A stretch of 64,000 nucleotides of DNA from Myxacorys chilensis ATA2-1-KO14 (GCA_019359275.1 JAHHHP010000007.1:1-64000), one strand, 5' to 3'; counted from the first letter of the stretch, positions 8,318 through 17,075 are shown. Notes: generated by a model not told the origin, from the sequence alone. Numbers and translations: made by a program.

Positions 8318-10006
8318 ATGACTTCCTACAACACCGATAAAATCCTTAATCAGTTGGATCAAGCGCTCAGTCGTATTGGAGTACAAGACAATGGAACGAT
8401 TCGCGATCCAATCAGTCAGTTTTTGTCTGCCTCAAAGGTAGACCTGTCTGAAAACACGCTCAAACGGTTGCTCAGATCTTTAAAGAAAGATTCTCCTAAG
8501 CCTGATCCAACCACGGCTGATTTTGTAGGGCTAACGGCTAAAAATGACCTGGCATTCTTCAACGCAGACAATTTGAGTAATGTCACCACCGTAAAGGTGA
8601 AGGGACTACAAGGTAATGAAACGTTAGTGGGCGTTGACTTTCGCCCCAACACAGGTCAACTCTTCGGTGTCGGCAGCAGCGATCGCCTCTACACAATTGA
8701 TGCTAACTCTGGCGCGGCTACTCAAGTCGGGACTGGCACGTTTGCAGTAGAACTAGACGGCAAGGCTATAGGTGTTGACTTTAACCCTGTTGTCGATCGC
8801 ATTCGAGTCGTGAGTGATGCAGGTCAAAACCTACGGCTTAATCCCGACACCGGAGCGGTAGTGGACGCCAACCCGATGATGGATGGAGTCCAGCCAGACG
8901 GTAATCTCAATGGAGCCACCGACTCCATCGTGGCAACAGCCTACACCAATAGCTTTACAGGAACTCCCACCACGGTTCAATACGGCATCGATGCAGAGAC
9001 TGACCGACTTTTCATCCAGAACCCGCCTAACAATGGTACTCAAACCTTGGTTGGTTCGTTAGGGGTTGATTTTGCCGAGGGTGCTGGCTTTGATATTGTC
9101 TTCAAGAACGGCACGAACTCTGCGTTTGCCACGTCTAACTCATCGCTATATTCCATCGACCTACAATCGGGTGCGGCTACCTTGCTCGGTAGCGTTAAAG
9201 ATGGGAAAAAAACAATTGACCTGGTTGGCATTGCCGGAAGAAGCCCAATTGTGAAACCTGATCCCACTAAAGCCGAGTTTGTGGGGCTAACCGATTCCAG
9301 CGATTTAGTGTTCTTCAATTCTAATGCGCTAAACAATGTCACTAAGGTTGATGTCAAGGGACTACAATACGGTGAAACATTAGTAGGCGTTGACTTCCGT
9401 CCTAACACAGGTCAACTCTTTGGCGTCGGCAGTAGCGATCGCCTCTACACGATCGATGTGGTCACCGGTGCGGCTACTCAAGTTGGAACTGGCACTTTTG
9501 CAGTAGACCTGAACGGCAAGGCGTTCGGCGTTGACTTTAACCCGGTTGTTGATCGAGTTCGCATCGTCAGTGATGCTGGTCAAAACCTGCGGCTCAATCC
9601 TGATACTGGAACGGTCGTCGATGCTAACTCGATGTTGGATGGCGTGCAGCCAGATGGTAACCTCAATGGAGCCACGGACTCTATTGTTGCCACAGCGTAC
9701 ACCAACAGCTTTACAGGAACTCCCAACACGATTCAGTACGGCATCGATGCGAAGACTGACCGGCTGTTCATTCAGAACCCACCCAACAATGGGACGCAAA
9801 CCTTGGTTGGGTCGTTAGGGGTTGATTTTGCCGAGGGTGCTGGCTTTGATATTGTCTTCAAAAACGGCACGAACTCTGCCTTTGCCACGTCCAACTCATC
9901 GCTGTATTCCGTTGACTTGCAATCGGGTGCAGCTACCTTGCTCGGTAGCGTCAAAGATGGAGTAACACCCCTTAAGTTGACTGGTTTTGCAGCAACTGGG
10001 ATGTAA
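8318..10006 (+). CDS. DUF4394 protein made of two tandem 252-residue copies
   Basis: A 562-aa protein from the ATG at 8318. After a helical N-terminal segment of about 60 residues it has two highly similar DUF4394 domains (residues 61-312 and 313-562). Each carries the family pattern VGVDFRPNTGQLFGVGSSDR, then VGTGTFAV and NGATDSIVATAYTNSFTGT, which suggests a beta-propeller-like fold. No signal peptide or membrane helix is visible, so location and function are unknown. The gene sits between the antiporter and a duplicated piece of the antiporter 3' end, a sign that it arrived by or survived a rearrangement. A terminator follows at 10081. Confidence 0.8.
   Translation: MTSYNTDKILNQLDQALSRIGVQDNGTIRDPISQFLSASKVDLSENTLKRLLRSLKKDSPKPDPTTADFVGLTAKNDLAFFNADNLSNVTTVKVKGLQGNETLVGVDFRPNTGQLFGVGSSDRLYTIDANSGAATQVGTGTFAVELDGKAIGVDFNPVVDRIRVVSDAGQNLRLNPDTGAVVDANPMMDGVQPDGNLNGATDSIVATAYTNSFTGTPTTVQYGIDAETDRLFIQNPPNNGTQTLVGSLGVDFAEGAGFDIVFKNGTNSAFATSNSSLYSIDLQSGAATLLGSVKDGKKTIDLVGIAGRSPIVKPDPTKAEFVGLTDSSDLVFFNSNALNNVTKVDVKGLQYGETLVGVDFRPNTGQLFGVGSSDRLYTIDVVTGAATQVGTGTFAVDLNGKAFGVDFNPVVDRVRIVSDAGQNLRLNPDTGTVVDANSMLDGVQPDGNLNGATDSIVATAYTNSFTGTPNTIQYGIDAKTDRLFIQNPPNNGTQTLVGSLGVDFAEGAGFDIVFKNGTNSAFATSNSSLYSVDLQSGAATLLGSVKDGVTPLKLTGFAATGM
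8498..10006 (+). repeat. Internal tandem duplication (period 756 bp) within the DUF4394 gene
   Basis: Copy one spans 8498-9253 and copy two 9254-10006, with no frame change between them. Long blocks are nearly identical at the DNA level (for example around 9051-9150 and 9811-9900). This points to a fairly recent duplication or to gene conversion between the copies. Confidence 0.85.
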
Positions 10007-10080
10007 GCCTTACCTCGTCAGATCACCGTTGTGTGGCAACGGCGTAAAAACAGCAAGCGTGCCGCCAGACGCCATGTGAT

Positions 10081-10117
10081 CGCTCAAATCCTTTGAGAAT
10101 TTGAGCGAGCTTTTTTT
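10081..10117 (+). terminator. Rho-independent terminator of the DUF4394 gene
   Basis: A 9-bp perfect stem (CGCTCAAAT / ATTTGAGCG) with a 9-base loop, followed by AGC and seven T residues at 10111-10117. Confidence 0.8.
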
Positions 10118-10138
10118 GTATCAAAGCATTCGATTAAA

Positions 10139-10296
10139 TATGGCAAATCAGCGATCGCTTGATCTATTTGCTCTACGATCCCAAACCCAAACTGCTCAAA
10201 CTTTTGTCAGGTTCAAGCCAACTCCGTCTAGCGCTAGAAGAACTCCCGGAAATCGAAGAAATTCCGCTTCTTGAGAGTGCATCCAGTCGAGAGTAG
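10139..10296 (+). pseudogene. Truncated duplicate of the antiporter 3' end
   Basis: From 10141 to 10296 the sequence aligns without gaps to 8067-8222, the last 51 codons and stop of the antiporter, offset by exactly 2074 bp. I count 18 differences in 156 bases: 14 synonymous, 3 amino-acid changes (His to Tyr, Thr to Ala, Pro to Ser) and a TAA/TAG stop swap. Similarity ends abruptly on both sides and there is an in-frame stop just upstream, so it cannot be a gene. The synonymous bias shows that both copies once evolved as functional coding sequence. Confidence 0.9.
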
Positions 10297-10344
10297 CAGA
10301 AATTCTCCATACTAGAATTATCGCTTCTGAGGTTTCATCCTGCC

Positions 10345-10920
10345 ATGCTCACCTACACGATTGACCTCAAACCTTTTATTGAATTGACGGACGATCAGTT
10401 TTTTCAGCTTTGCTGCAATCATCCCGATATCAAATTTGAACGTAGCGCTGGGAGGGAACTGATTATCGTGCCACCAACCGGAGGAGAAACGGGAAATCGA
10501 AATTTTGAAATTGCGACAGAGTTTGGAATTTGGAATCGACAGTACAAGCTCGGAGTCTGCTTTGATTCCTCCACAGGTTTTAACTTGCCAAATGGTGGAG
10601 ATCGCGCTCCTGATGTTGCTTGGGTTCGTCAAGACCGATGGGACACACTCACCCCTGAGCAGAAAGAGAAGTTTCCCCCGATCGCGCCCGATTTCGTCTT
10701 AGAACTGATGTCACCGAGCGACAAATTATCAGATGTTCAAGCCAAGATGCAGGAATATATGACAAGCGGAGTTCGATTAGGTTGGCTTATTGATCGTAAG
10801 ACTCATCGAGTCGAAATTTATCGACTCAATCAACCTGTAGACGTGCTGCAAGATCCAGAGACGCTCTCTGGAGAAGATGTATTACCAGAGTTTGTCTTGA
10901 GCCTCAATCCAATTTGGTAA
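10345..10920 (+). CDS. Uma2 family (DUF820) PD-(D/E)XK endonuclease-like protein
   Basis: A 191-aa member of the Uma2 family, very abundant in cyanobacteria and predicted to have a restriction-endonuclease fold. The acidic catalytic pattern is present: RAPDVAWV around residue 93, then PDFVLELMSPSD about 27 residues on, and the aliphatic-rich GVRLGWLIDRKTHRVEIY strand. The biological role of the family is not settled. It is a single gene, convergent with the minus-strand gene that ends 3 bases beyond its stop. Confidence 0.85.
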   Translation: MLTYTIDLKPFIELTDDQFFQLCCNHPDIKFERSAGRELIIVPPTGGETGNRNFEIATEFGIWNRQYKLGVCFDSSTGFNLPNGGDRAPDVAWVRQDRWDTLTPEQKEKFPPIAPDFVLELMSPSDKLSDVQAKMQEYMTSGVRLGWLIDRKTHRVEIYRLNQPVDVLQDPETLSGEDVLPEFVLSLNPIW

Positions 10921-10923
10921 AGT

Positions 10924-11517
10924 TTAATTCTGCCGCCCCTCTTGGAGATTGATCGAACCACCTAACTCCAACTCCGTCGCATCAGCTATTTCCCAAATTA
11001 GTGTCAGGATGTCCATAACAATCACTGCAAAAGCATATTCATCTATGCTAAATGATAACCTTCCCAAGCTTTTCCACTGTTGATACCTAGGACGGTGGTT
11101 TTTAGCACTATGTGCAATGGAGCCATAAACAAAGGTGTCAAAAATTTCTCGATTAGTAAATTCTTTTTCGTCAACAACAATTCCTATTCCTCCAGAGTGA
11201 TCTAAATAAGAGTTTAGTTGGTCACGCTTCTCTATAAAAAGTTCTTTCCACTCCCTCGATAGAGTAGGCTCATTTAATAAGTTGCTGATATTTTCAATTG
11301 ATATGGGATCGTTATTCTGAACGAACATTCGCAGCGTGACGATTGAAGCTTTTATAGATTCACGCTCAGGAATAGTGTGTTCAATTTGACTAGATGAGCC
11401 AACCTTGATTTCAAAGGATAGGCCATGCTCCATAATCAACTTTGTGAAGCTCCTGTCCTCAAGCACACGAGCTTTTTCTACAAATAGCTCAAGCGTTTCC
11501 CGCGTTTTGGCATCCAT
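10924..11517 (-). CDS. Hypothetical protein, possibly laterally acquired
   Basis: A 197-aa soluble protein that I do not recognise. It is rich in Glu, Ile, Ser and Asn, has no signal peptide or membrane helix, and looks mainly helical with a hydrophobic C-terminal segment (YAFAVIVMDILTLIWEI). Its AT content is higher than its neighbours and it lacks HIP1 octamers, which may mean foreign origin. GTG at 11523 or ATG at 11517 could both be the start; a GAGAG box fits either. Confidence 0.6.
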   Translation of the reverse strand: MDAKTRETLELFVEKARVLEDRSFTKLIMEHGLSFEIKVGSSSQIEHTIPERESIKASIVTLRMFVQNNDPISIENISNLLNEPTLSREWKELFIEKRDQLNSYLDHSGGIGIVVDEKEFTNREIFDTFVYGSIAHSAKNHRPRYQQWKSLGRLSFSIDEYAFAVIVMDILTLIWEIADATELELGGSINLQEGRQN

Positions 11518-11653
11518 AATCACTTTCTCTCTACTTATCTCTTTTAGCTCCGAAAAAGCATTGTTTAAATGATTTTTCTATGATGTTTACGTTGTCTAAT
11601 TCTTTAAACAAATGAAGATGAAGAGTGCAAATTTTGCTGTAAAAATTCTAAAT

Positions 11654-12493
11654 TCACGCTAATTCAGAGCGCGTCAATCGAATGACAGTTACTTCAGGCG
11701 GACAGAACAATCGACCCGGAAAATAGGTGCCTAAACCGCGATTGACGTATAGACAATTGTTGCCGACCTGATGATAGCCTCTCACCCACTCCCAGTGCTT
11801 CATAACGCGATGGCAGGCTGCTAAAACTGGAAACCTGCGTCTTACCCGTCTGGGCAGATAGCGATACGCTTGAGCGCAACGGATCGAAATATTTCCAACT
11901 CCAGGAAAAATTATCTGTCCGCCGTGACTATGCCCTGAAAGCTGCAAATCGACGCGCCATTGCTGTAACGATTCGGCACAGTCGGGATTGTGTGCTAAGA
12001 CAATTCGAGGAACGTTTGGCAGGTGATCCATCAATCCTGCGATCGCTTTATAGTCAGACGACCAAAAATCAGCCAGTCCAACTAATGCCAGTTCTTCACC
12101 CATCGGATAAGCAACCTGATTCCAAAGAACCTGCACATCAATTCTTGTGAGGGCATCAACGATCGCACCCCGGCTCCCTCGTCGATGTAAGTCATGATTG
12201 CCCAAAATTGCATAAGTCCCCGAGGACGGCTGCAATAACTTTAGTCGCAGTACCAGTTCATGAATCGGTGTCGGATCGTCTGTTACAAAATCTCCGGTGA
12301 TTACCACAAAATCGGGTTCAGCTTCATTGGCAGCGTCGATCGCTTGCATTAATAAGTCATCTGACAGTCGCAGCCCGTCGTAGTGCAGATCAGAGAGTTG
12401 AACAATCGTAGTTCCGATCAGATGCGGGGATAGATCTGCGATCGCAACATCCAACGTTTCAACGCTCAACCCTTGGGTAAAAATTGGCTGCAT
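11654..12493 (-). CDS. Calcineurin-like metallophosphoesterase
   Basis: A 279-aa phosphoesterase with the complete dimetal motif set: SDLHYDG (D-x-H), GDFVTDD, GNHDLHRRG, LAHNPD and SGHSHGGQI. It resembles the YkuE/YaeI-type phosphodiesterases that act on membrane lipids or UDP-diacylglucosamine, but the N-terminus has no clear membrane anchor. The ATG at 12493 has a GGAG box 3 bases upstream. It is transcribed in the same direction as the MerA-like gene upstream but is separated by 93 bases. Confidence 0.85.
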   Translation of the reverse strand: MQPIFTQGLSVETLDVAIADLSPHLIGTTIVQLSDLHYDGLRLSDDLLMQAIDAANEAEPDFVVITGDFVTDDPTPIHELVLRLKLLQPSSGTYAILGNHDLHRRGSRGAIVDALTRIDVQVLWNQVAYPMGEELALVGLADFWSSDYKAIAGLMDHLPNVPRIVLAHNPDCAESLQQWRVDLQLSGHSHGGQIIFPGVGNISIRCAQAYRYLPRRVRRRFPVLAACHRVMKHWEWVRGYHQVGNNCLYVNRGLGTYFPGRLFCPPEVTVIRLTRSELA

Positions 12494-12586
12494 AAACTCC
12501 GTCCCTTAAAGGAGCTTCCAGCTTAACAAAGACAACTAACTCCTAATGATGAAGGGATGATGAGAACAGCGGTGAAGGGATAAAGA

Positions 12587-14134
12587 TTAGGAGAGCTTGG
12601 TCAGAATGCTGAGAAGTTTCTGACTCCTTGGTGACAGCAACGTACGACGGTAAGCGTCAGCGGCTTGTTTGATTGCTCCAGCTTGAGTGGGGTAGGGATG
12701 AATCACACTCGAAAGAGTATTGAGACCGCGTTTACCCACGATCGCTAACGTGATCTCACTAATCATCTCGCCTGCATGACGCGCGACGATCGTGGCTCCC
12801 AAGATTTGATCAGAGCCTTTTTTGTGCAAAATTTTGACAAATCCGTTTGTTTCGCCATCTGCGATCGCGCGATCGACCTCTTCCAGCGAAATCTCAATCG
12901 TTTCTACCTCAATGCCTTGTTCCTGTGCCTCGTGCTCATAAAGTCCCACATGAGCAATTTCGGGATCGGTATACGTCACCCACGGCATTACTAAACTACT
13001 GAGTTTCGAGCGACCCAACCCAAACGGAGAAAAGAACGCATTTTTGATCACAATGCGAGCCGCCGCGTCGGCTGCGTGAGTAAATTTCCAATCCATGCAA
13101 ATATCGCCAGCAGCAAAAATGCGGGGATTTGTGGTTTGCAAATGGTCGTTGACTTTGACACCTTTGTGTTTGTCATATTCAACGCCAACCCCTTCAAGAT
13201 TCAAGCGTTCTACATTCGGCGATCGTCCCGCACCAACCAAAATCTCATCCACCGTTAGCGTGTGTGACTCCCCATCTTGGCTAACGTGAAGCACTTTTCC
13301 GTCCGCCGTTTGCTCCACTCGCTCAACAGTCGCCCCTAACATTAGCTGAATACCTTCTTGAATGAAGGTCTGTTGCACAATCTCTGCGGCATCTCCATCT
13401 TCGCGATCGAGAATGTGATCACTCTTATGGATCAACACCACTTCCGATCCCAACCGACGAAACGCTTGAGCCAATTCAGAGCCGATGGGGCCGCCCCCAA
13501 TCACCGCCAGCCATCGGGGACGCTCAGTTAGAGCAAATACGGTTTCATTGTTAAGGTAGTCCACTTCAGATAATCCTGGAATGGAAGGATGCGTGGCTCT
13601 TGTACCTGTCGCGATCACGGCTTTTTTGTAGCGAAGAGTTTGATTTCCTGTATCTGGATTGCTGATAATGACCGTCTGATCGTCGCCGAATCTGGCTTCT
13701 CCTAAAAACACATCGACACCGAGCTTGCGAAATCGCTCAGCAGAATCGTTGGGGCTAATGCTCGATCGCAGCTTTCGCATCCGCTCCATGACCGCTGCAA
13801 AGTCAACCTCAACTTGGTCTGGCGGCATCACGCCGAACCGTTCCGCTTCCCAAAACTCTGACACCACGCGCGACGAGCGAATTATACATTTAGAAGGCAC
13901 ACAGCCCACATTGAGACAGTCCCCGCCCATCAAATGTTTTTCAATCAGCGCCACCTTTAGCCCGACTCCAATACCAGCGGCTCCACCTGCAACGACTAGC
14001 CCTGCCGTGCCTGCCCCAATCACAACTAGATCGTAGCGATCGCTAGGAGTTGGGTTCGTCCAATCTAGAGGATGCACCTGGGAAACTAAGTGCTCATTGT
14101 AAGCATCTGCTGGAGAGATCAAGGACTGCGACAT
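12587..14134 (-). CDS. MerA-like FAD-dependent pyridine nucleotide-disulfide oxidoreductase
   Basis: A 515-aa flavoprotein. It has an FAD motif (VVIGAGTAGLVVAGGAAGIG, near residue 38), a redox-active disulfide (GGDCLNVGCVPSKC), an NAD(P) motif (VIGGGPIGSELAQAFRRLG), the second FAD motif (IFAAGDICMD) and the dimerisation His segment HPYPTQAGA. It lacks the N-terminal metal-binding domain and the C-terminal Cys pair of true mercuric reductases, so Hg(II) reduction is doubtful. ATG 14134 is chosen because AGGAG lies 6 bases upstream. It is coupled to a TVP38 gene 29 bases upstream, an association I recall from other bacteria. Confidence 0.87.
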   Translation of the reverse strand: MSQSLISPADAYNEHLVSQVHPLDWTNPTPSDRYDLVVIGAGTAGLVVAGGAAGIGVGLKVALIEKHLMGGDCLNVGCVPSKCIIRSSRVVSEFWEAERFGVMPPDQVEVDFAAVMERMRKLRSSISPNDSAERFRKLGVDVFLGEARFGDDQTVIISNPDTGNQTLRYKKAVIATGTRATHPSIPGLSEVDYLNNETVFALTERPRWLAVIGGGPIGSELAQAFRRLGSEVVLIHKSDHILDREDGDAAEIVQQTFIQEGIQLMLGATVERVEQTADGKVLHVSQDGESHTLTVDEILVGAGRSPNVERLNLEGVGVEYDKHKGVKVNDHLQTTNPRIFAAGDICMDWKFTHAADAAARIVIKNAFFSPFGLGRSKLSSLVMPWVTYTDPEIAHVGLYEHEAQEQGIEVETIEISLEEVDRAIADGETNGFVKILHKKGSDQILGATIVARHAGEMISEITLAIVGKRGLNTLSSVIHPYPTQAGAIKQAADAYRRTLLSPRSQKLLSILTKLS

Positions 14135-14163
14135 AACAAACTCCTGTCTGCTAGAAACCAAAA

Positions 14164-14784
14164 TTACGACTGATCAAGATTAGTATTTTGTTCGAGGGCT
14201 TTACGAGCAATGCGAGTGACATAAAGCGTGACACCAACGGTTGCGATCAATCCAAGAATCCGACTGATCCATTGTGCTTTCTGAGCCTCCGGGTTGGTTG
14301 CCTGCGCCGTTCCGATCGTTGCCAAACTTCCGGCTAGAGAACCAATGTAGACATATAAGATTGTGCCTGGAATCATGCCAACACAACCTAAGAAATAGTC
14401 TTTAAGCGACACTTGGGTAACACCAAACGCATAGTTAAGTAGATTGAATGGGAAAACGGGAGACAGACGAATCAAGATTACAATCTTTAGTCCTTCTCTA
14501 GCAACCGCTTCGTCAATCGCCTTGAATTTAGAATTGTTTTCGATCTGTTTAGCAACCCAACTACGGGCAAGATAGCGCCCAATTAAAAAAGCAAGTGTCG
14601 CGCCGAGAGTTGCGCCTATAAACACATAAACCGATCCCCAAACAACGCCAAAGACAACGCCTGCACTCAACGTTAAGATTGAACCAGGAACAAAAAATAT
14701 TGCCGCAAGAACATACACGCTGATGAATACAATGACACCTGTAGCACCAAGATTTTGAATCCAAAGTAGAGTATTCTGAAGCAC
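14164..14784 (-). CDS. TVP38/TMEM64 family membrane protein (VTT domain)
   Basis: A 206-aa polytopic membrane protein with the VTT/SNARE-associated core: FFVPGSILTLSAGVVFG, GATLGATLAFLIGRYLARSW, then LIRLSPVFPFNLLNYAFGV and MIPGTILYVYIGS. Eukaryotic relatives are lipid scramblases; bacterial roles are mostly unknown. The start is GTG at 14784 with no clear ribosome binding site. It is the first gene of a two-gene unit with the MerA-like oxidoreductase. Confidence 0.87.
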   Translation of the reverse strand: MLQNTLLWIQNLGATGVIVFISVYVLAAIFFVPGSILTLSAGVVFGVVWGSVYVFIGATLGATLAFLIGRYLARSWVAKQIENNSKFKAIDEAVAREGLKIVILIRLSPVFPFNLLNYAFGVTQVSLKDYFLGCVGMIPGTILYVYIGSLAGSLATIGTAQATNPEAQKAQWISRILGLIATVGVTLYVTRIARKALEQNTNLDQS

Positions 14785-15086
14785 TGTTTGAGAAATGGAA
14801 TGTTTACAACGAAATAAGAATTTAGCAATGATTGCGGATCACATGGTTTGAAGAAGAACTGCGAAGCGATCCAAAGGAAATTGCAAAGCGATCGCATGTT
14901 CAACCTAAATTCATAGTGGTCGAGAATTCATAGTGGTCGAGTTTGACTGGTCACACTAACCTCTAGAATAGTTCCTAATTCGCATGGAATGAGTGGAATA
15001 ATTAAAGCGACTTCGATTCTTGGAAGCTTGGTGGAGCCAGTCGCGCTGTCAGAATGAATAGACAACAGGTTGTTTGGAGATGAGTT
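14785..15086. other. Divergent promoter region between TVP38 and ureE
   Basis: About 300 non-coding bases between divergently transcribed genes. The only structure I see is the 17-bp tandem duplication listed separately. No canonical NtcA site (GTA-N8-TAC) was found, although ureE would be a plausible NtcA target. Confidence 0.4.
14908..14941 (+). repeat. Perfect 17-bp tandem duplication
   Basis: AATTCATAGTGGTCGAG occurs twice without a spacer, 14908-14924 and 14925-14941, in the TVP38/ureE divergent promoter region. Confidence 0.85.
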
Positions 15087-15521
15087 GTGATTGTGTTTAC
15101 TCGACGACTATCAGATCAACCGTGCAAAAAGGCTGAGTATTGTTTATCGCTCACCGCTGAAGAACGCCTGCGATCACGCCATGCCTACCAAACGGATGAG
15201 GGACAATCAGTGTATCTCAACTTGCCGAGAGGAACCGCACTCAAAGATGGCGATTGGCTGCAATCTGATGCTGGAGATGTCGCTCAAGTGTTTGCCAAAC
15301 CAGAACCTGTTCTGACGGTAACAGCAACAACCTCTTTAGCCCTGCTGCAAGCGGCATATCATCTTGGAAATCGCCACATTCCGTTGGAGATTACAAATTC
15401 TTTTTTAAGGCTGTCGCCGGATTCTGTCTTGCAAAAGTTACTCTTACATCGTGGGCTGCATGTGCTGGAAGAGATCGCTCCTTTTCAACCTGAGACAGGA
15501 GCCTATGAGCATCAGCATTAG
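15087..15521 (+). CDS. ureE: Urease accessory protein UreE (nickel chaperone)
   Basis: A 144-aa UreE that delivers nickel to the urease apoenzyme complex. The N-terminal peptide-binding domain ([18 protein letters not shown], then [20 protein letters not shown]) and the C-terminal metal-binding domain ([14 protein letters not shown], then [19 protein letters not shown]) are clear. It ends in a short YEHQH tail rather than a long His-rich tail. The start is GTG at 15087 with a GGAG box 7 bases upstream. It is followed by ureF. The structural ureABC and ureG are not in the window, so the urease genes are scattered, as is usual in cyanobacteria. Confidence 0.92.
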   Translation: MIVFTRRLSDQPCKKAEYCLSLTAEERLRSRHAYQTDEGQSVYLNLPRGTALKDGDWLQSDAGDVAQVFAKPEPVLTVTATTSLALLQAAYHLGNRHIPLEITNSFLRLSPDSVLQKLLLHRGLHVLEEIAPFQPETGAYEHQH

Positions 15522-15553
15522 AGAAATCGGATCATGAAGGGGTGAGTGATTTA

Positions 15554-16243
15554 ATGATGCAAACTCAGAATCGGACTCAAAACCACAGGCTTCTACGCTT
15601 GCTTCAACTTGCCAGCCCAGTACTGCCTGTAGGAGCGTATAGCTATTCGGAGGGAATTGAAGCGCTGGTTCAACAGGACACGATAGGAATGACAAATGCC
15701 GCCCATCTAGAGCAGTGGCTGAATGAAGAATTACAGTATGGTGCGGTACGGCTTGAAGCGGCCATTATGGTACGGGCATATCGTGCTGTCGTTGCTCAGG
15801 ATCTAATTGCTTTGGAAGCGTGGAATGATTGGTTATCAGCGGCGCGAGAAACTGAAGAACTGCGATCGCAGAGTCTGCAAATGGGTCGTTCTCTCCTTCG
15901 CTTGTTTCAAACGCTCTCCCCTGAGACAGTTTCTCTTCCATCTCAATGTCACTTTGCGATCGCGTTTGGTCTGGTGGCTGCGACTTGGCAGATTGACGTA
16001 GAGTGGGCAACGCTTGGCTATTTGCACAGTTGGGCCACCAATCTTGTTAGCGCAGGCATCAAACTGATTCCTCTCGGACAAACGGCGGGACAGCAAATAC
16101 TCTTCGATTTGGAACCTTCGATTGAATCCGCTGCGCAAAACATTCTCACCTTGCAAGACGATGACTTAAGGAGTTGCGGCTGGGGACTAACTCTAGCAAG
16201 CATGGCTCACGAAACCCTGTACAGCCGCTTGTTTCGAAGTTAG
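15554..16243 (+). CDS. ureF: Urease accessory protein UreF
   Basis: A 229-aa UreF, the helical protein that with UreD and UreG forms the GTP-dependent nickel-insertion complex. Family landmarks are [20 protein letters not shown] at the N-terminus, [18 protein letters not shown] in the middle and [14 protein letters not shown] near the end. ATG 15554 is preferred over GTG 15542 because an AGGGG box then lies at normal distance. It follows ureE by 32 bases and is almost certainly cotranscribed. Confidence 0.92.
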   Translation: MMQTQNRTQNHRLLRLLQLASPVLPVGAYSYSEGIEALVQQDTIGMTNAAHLEQWLNEELQYGAVRLEAAIMVRAYRAVVAQDLIALEAWNDWLSAARETEELRSQSLQMGRSLLRLFQTLSPETVSLPSQCHFAIAFGLVAATWQIDVEWATLGYLHSWATNLVSAGIKLIPLGQTAGQQILFDLEPSIESAAQNILTLQDDDLRSCGWGLTLASMAHETLYSRLFRS

Positions 16244-16400
16244 AACGGTTTAAGTAACAGACAGTGTTCACAATACCGAACTGATTCGCCTCTAGCAGAA
16301 GGGGAAACAACGTTCTAACTACATTAATTTTACAAAGCGACGCGGGCGATCGCTTGTTTCGATGATCGCATTGGTCAATTGGTTAACCAAATAAACAAAT

Positions 16401-16610
16401 GAGTTCCCAAATATAGAAAACGGGTTCCCAAATATAGATTATGAGTTCTCGAATATAGAAAACGAGTTCTCGAAAATACAAAATGGGTTCCTAAATATAG
16501 ATTATGAGTTCTCGAATATAGAAAACGAGTTCACGAAAGTAGAAAATGAGTTCACGAAAATAGAAAACGAGTTCTTGAATAGAGAAAACAAGTTCTCGAA
16601 TGTAGAAATT
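16401..16610 (+). repeat. Ten tandem copies of a 21-bp repeat
   Basis: Ten units of exactly 21 bases, consensus GAGTTCTCGAATATAGAAAAC, with 1-6 changes each and no spacers. Because 21 is a multiple of 3, one forward frame reads as heptapeptides (EFPNIEN, GFPNIDY, EFSNIEN, EFSKIQN and so on) and runs open from 16395 to a stop at 16659. No ATG or GTG precedes the array in that frame. The reverse strand is also open through the array (VFYIREL-like heptads). Not a CRISPR, since there are no spacers. Confidence 0.92.
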
Positions 16611-16797
16611 GAAGGTTTTGCACACCCAAATCCAGCTTCATACTCTTTAGTTCTTCCTTAAAGAACAGACGGTTAAGGATGGCTACGCGCTTGATACTAT
16701 TAATATAATTCTGTCAACTGCACAGGTACAGATAAATTATTAAGTTTTGTAAAAAAGTATTGCGGATAACAGTTACATCGCGCAACCATAGGCCATA

Positions 16798-16827
16798 GTT
16801 TGAGACAACACTAATTGTTGCTCAAAC
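16798..16827. other. Hairpin-forming inverted repeat
   Basis: GTTTGAG-A-CAACA pairs with TGTTG-CTCAAAC around a 5-base loop (CTAAT): 12 base pairs with one bulged A. No T tract follows, so it is not a standard terminator. Confidence 0.6.
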
Positions 16828-16875
16828 AATCTAAATTCTTTAACTTAGGTAATTTGTTACAAGAACGGACGAGGG

Positions 16876-16898
16876 CCACGTGCTTCCTGCCCACGTGG
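16876..16898. other. Hairpin built from two CACGTG palindromes
   Basis: CCACGTG at 16876-16882 pairs with CACGTGG at 16892-16898 around a 9-base loop. Each arm is itself a CACGTG palindrome, so the site could be either an RNA hairpin or a pair of protein-binding boxes. Confidence 0.5.
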
Positions 16899-17075
16899 AG
16901 ATCAATGAAAATGAACAATTTTCATTAGTGTTTGATTTTCTAGCTCACCTACTAATTTTTTAAGCGAGTCTGAATAGCTCCGTAAGCAAAGTCTGTATCC
17001 AGACAGTGCACAACACTGTTTGACTTTCAACTAGAAACAATTGCCAAACCTTTCGCTCGAAAGGAACTTTACCCT

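Noticed and set aside
8416..9954. Long antisense frames within the DUF4394 gene
   Set aside because: They recur at the same place in both repeat halves and are a by-product of the duplicated coding sequence.
12587..14134. Mercury-resistance operon
   Set aside because: No merR, merT or merP, and the reductase lacks the Cys pairs needed for Hg(II) delivery.
16401..16610. CRISPR array
   Set aside because: Units follow directly without unique spacers, and no cas genes are in the window.
16395..16661. Open frame over the 21-bp array as a repeat-protein gene
   Set aside because: No ATG, GTG or TTG precedes the repeats in that frame (the only TTG is in the ninth unit) and no ribosome binding site is present. 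Kept as a repeat and a finding only.
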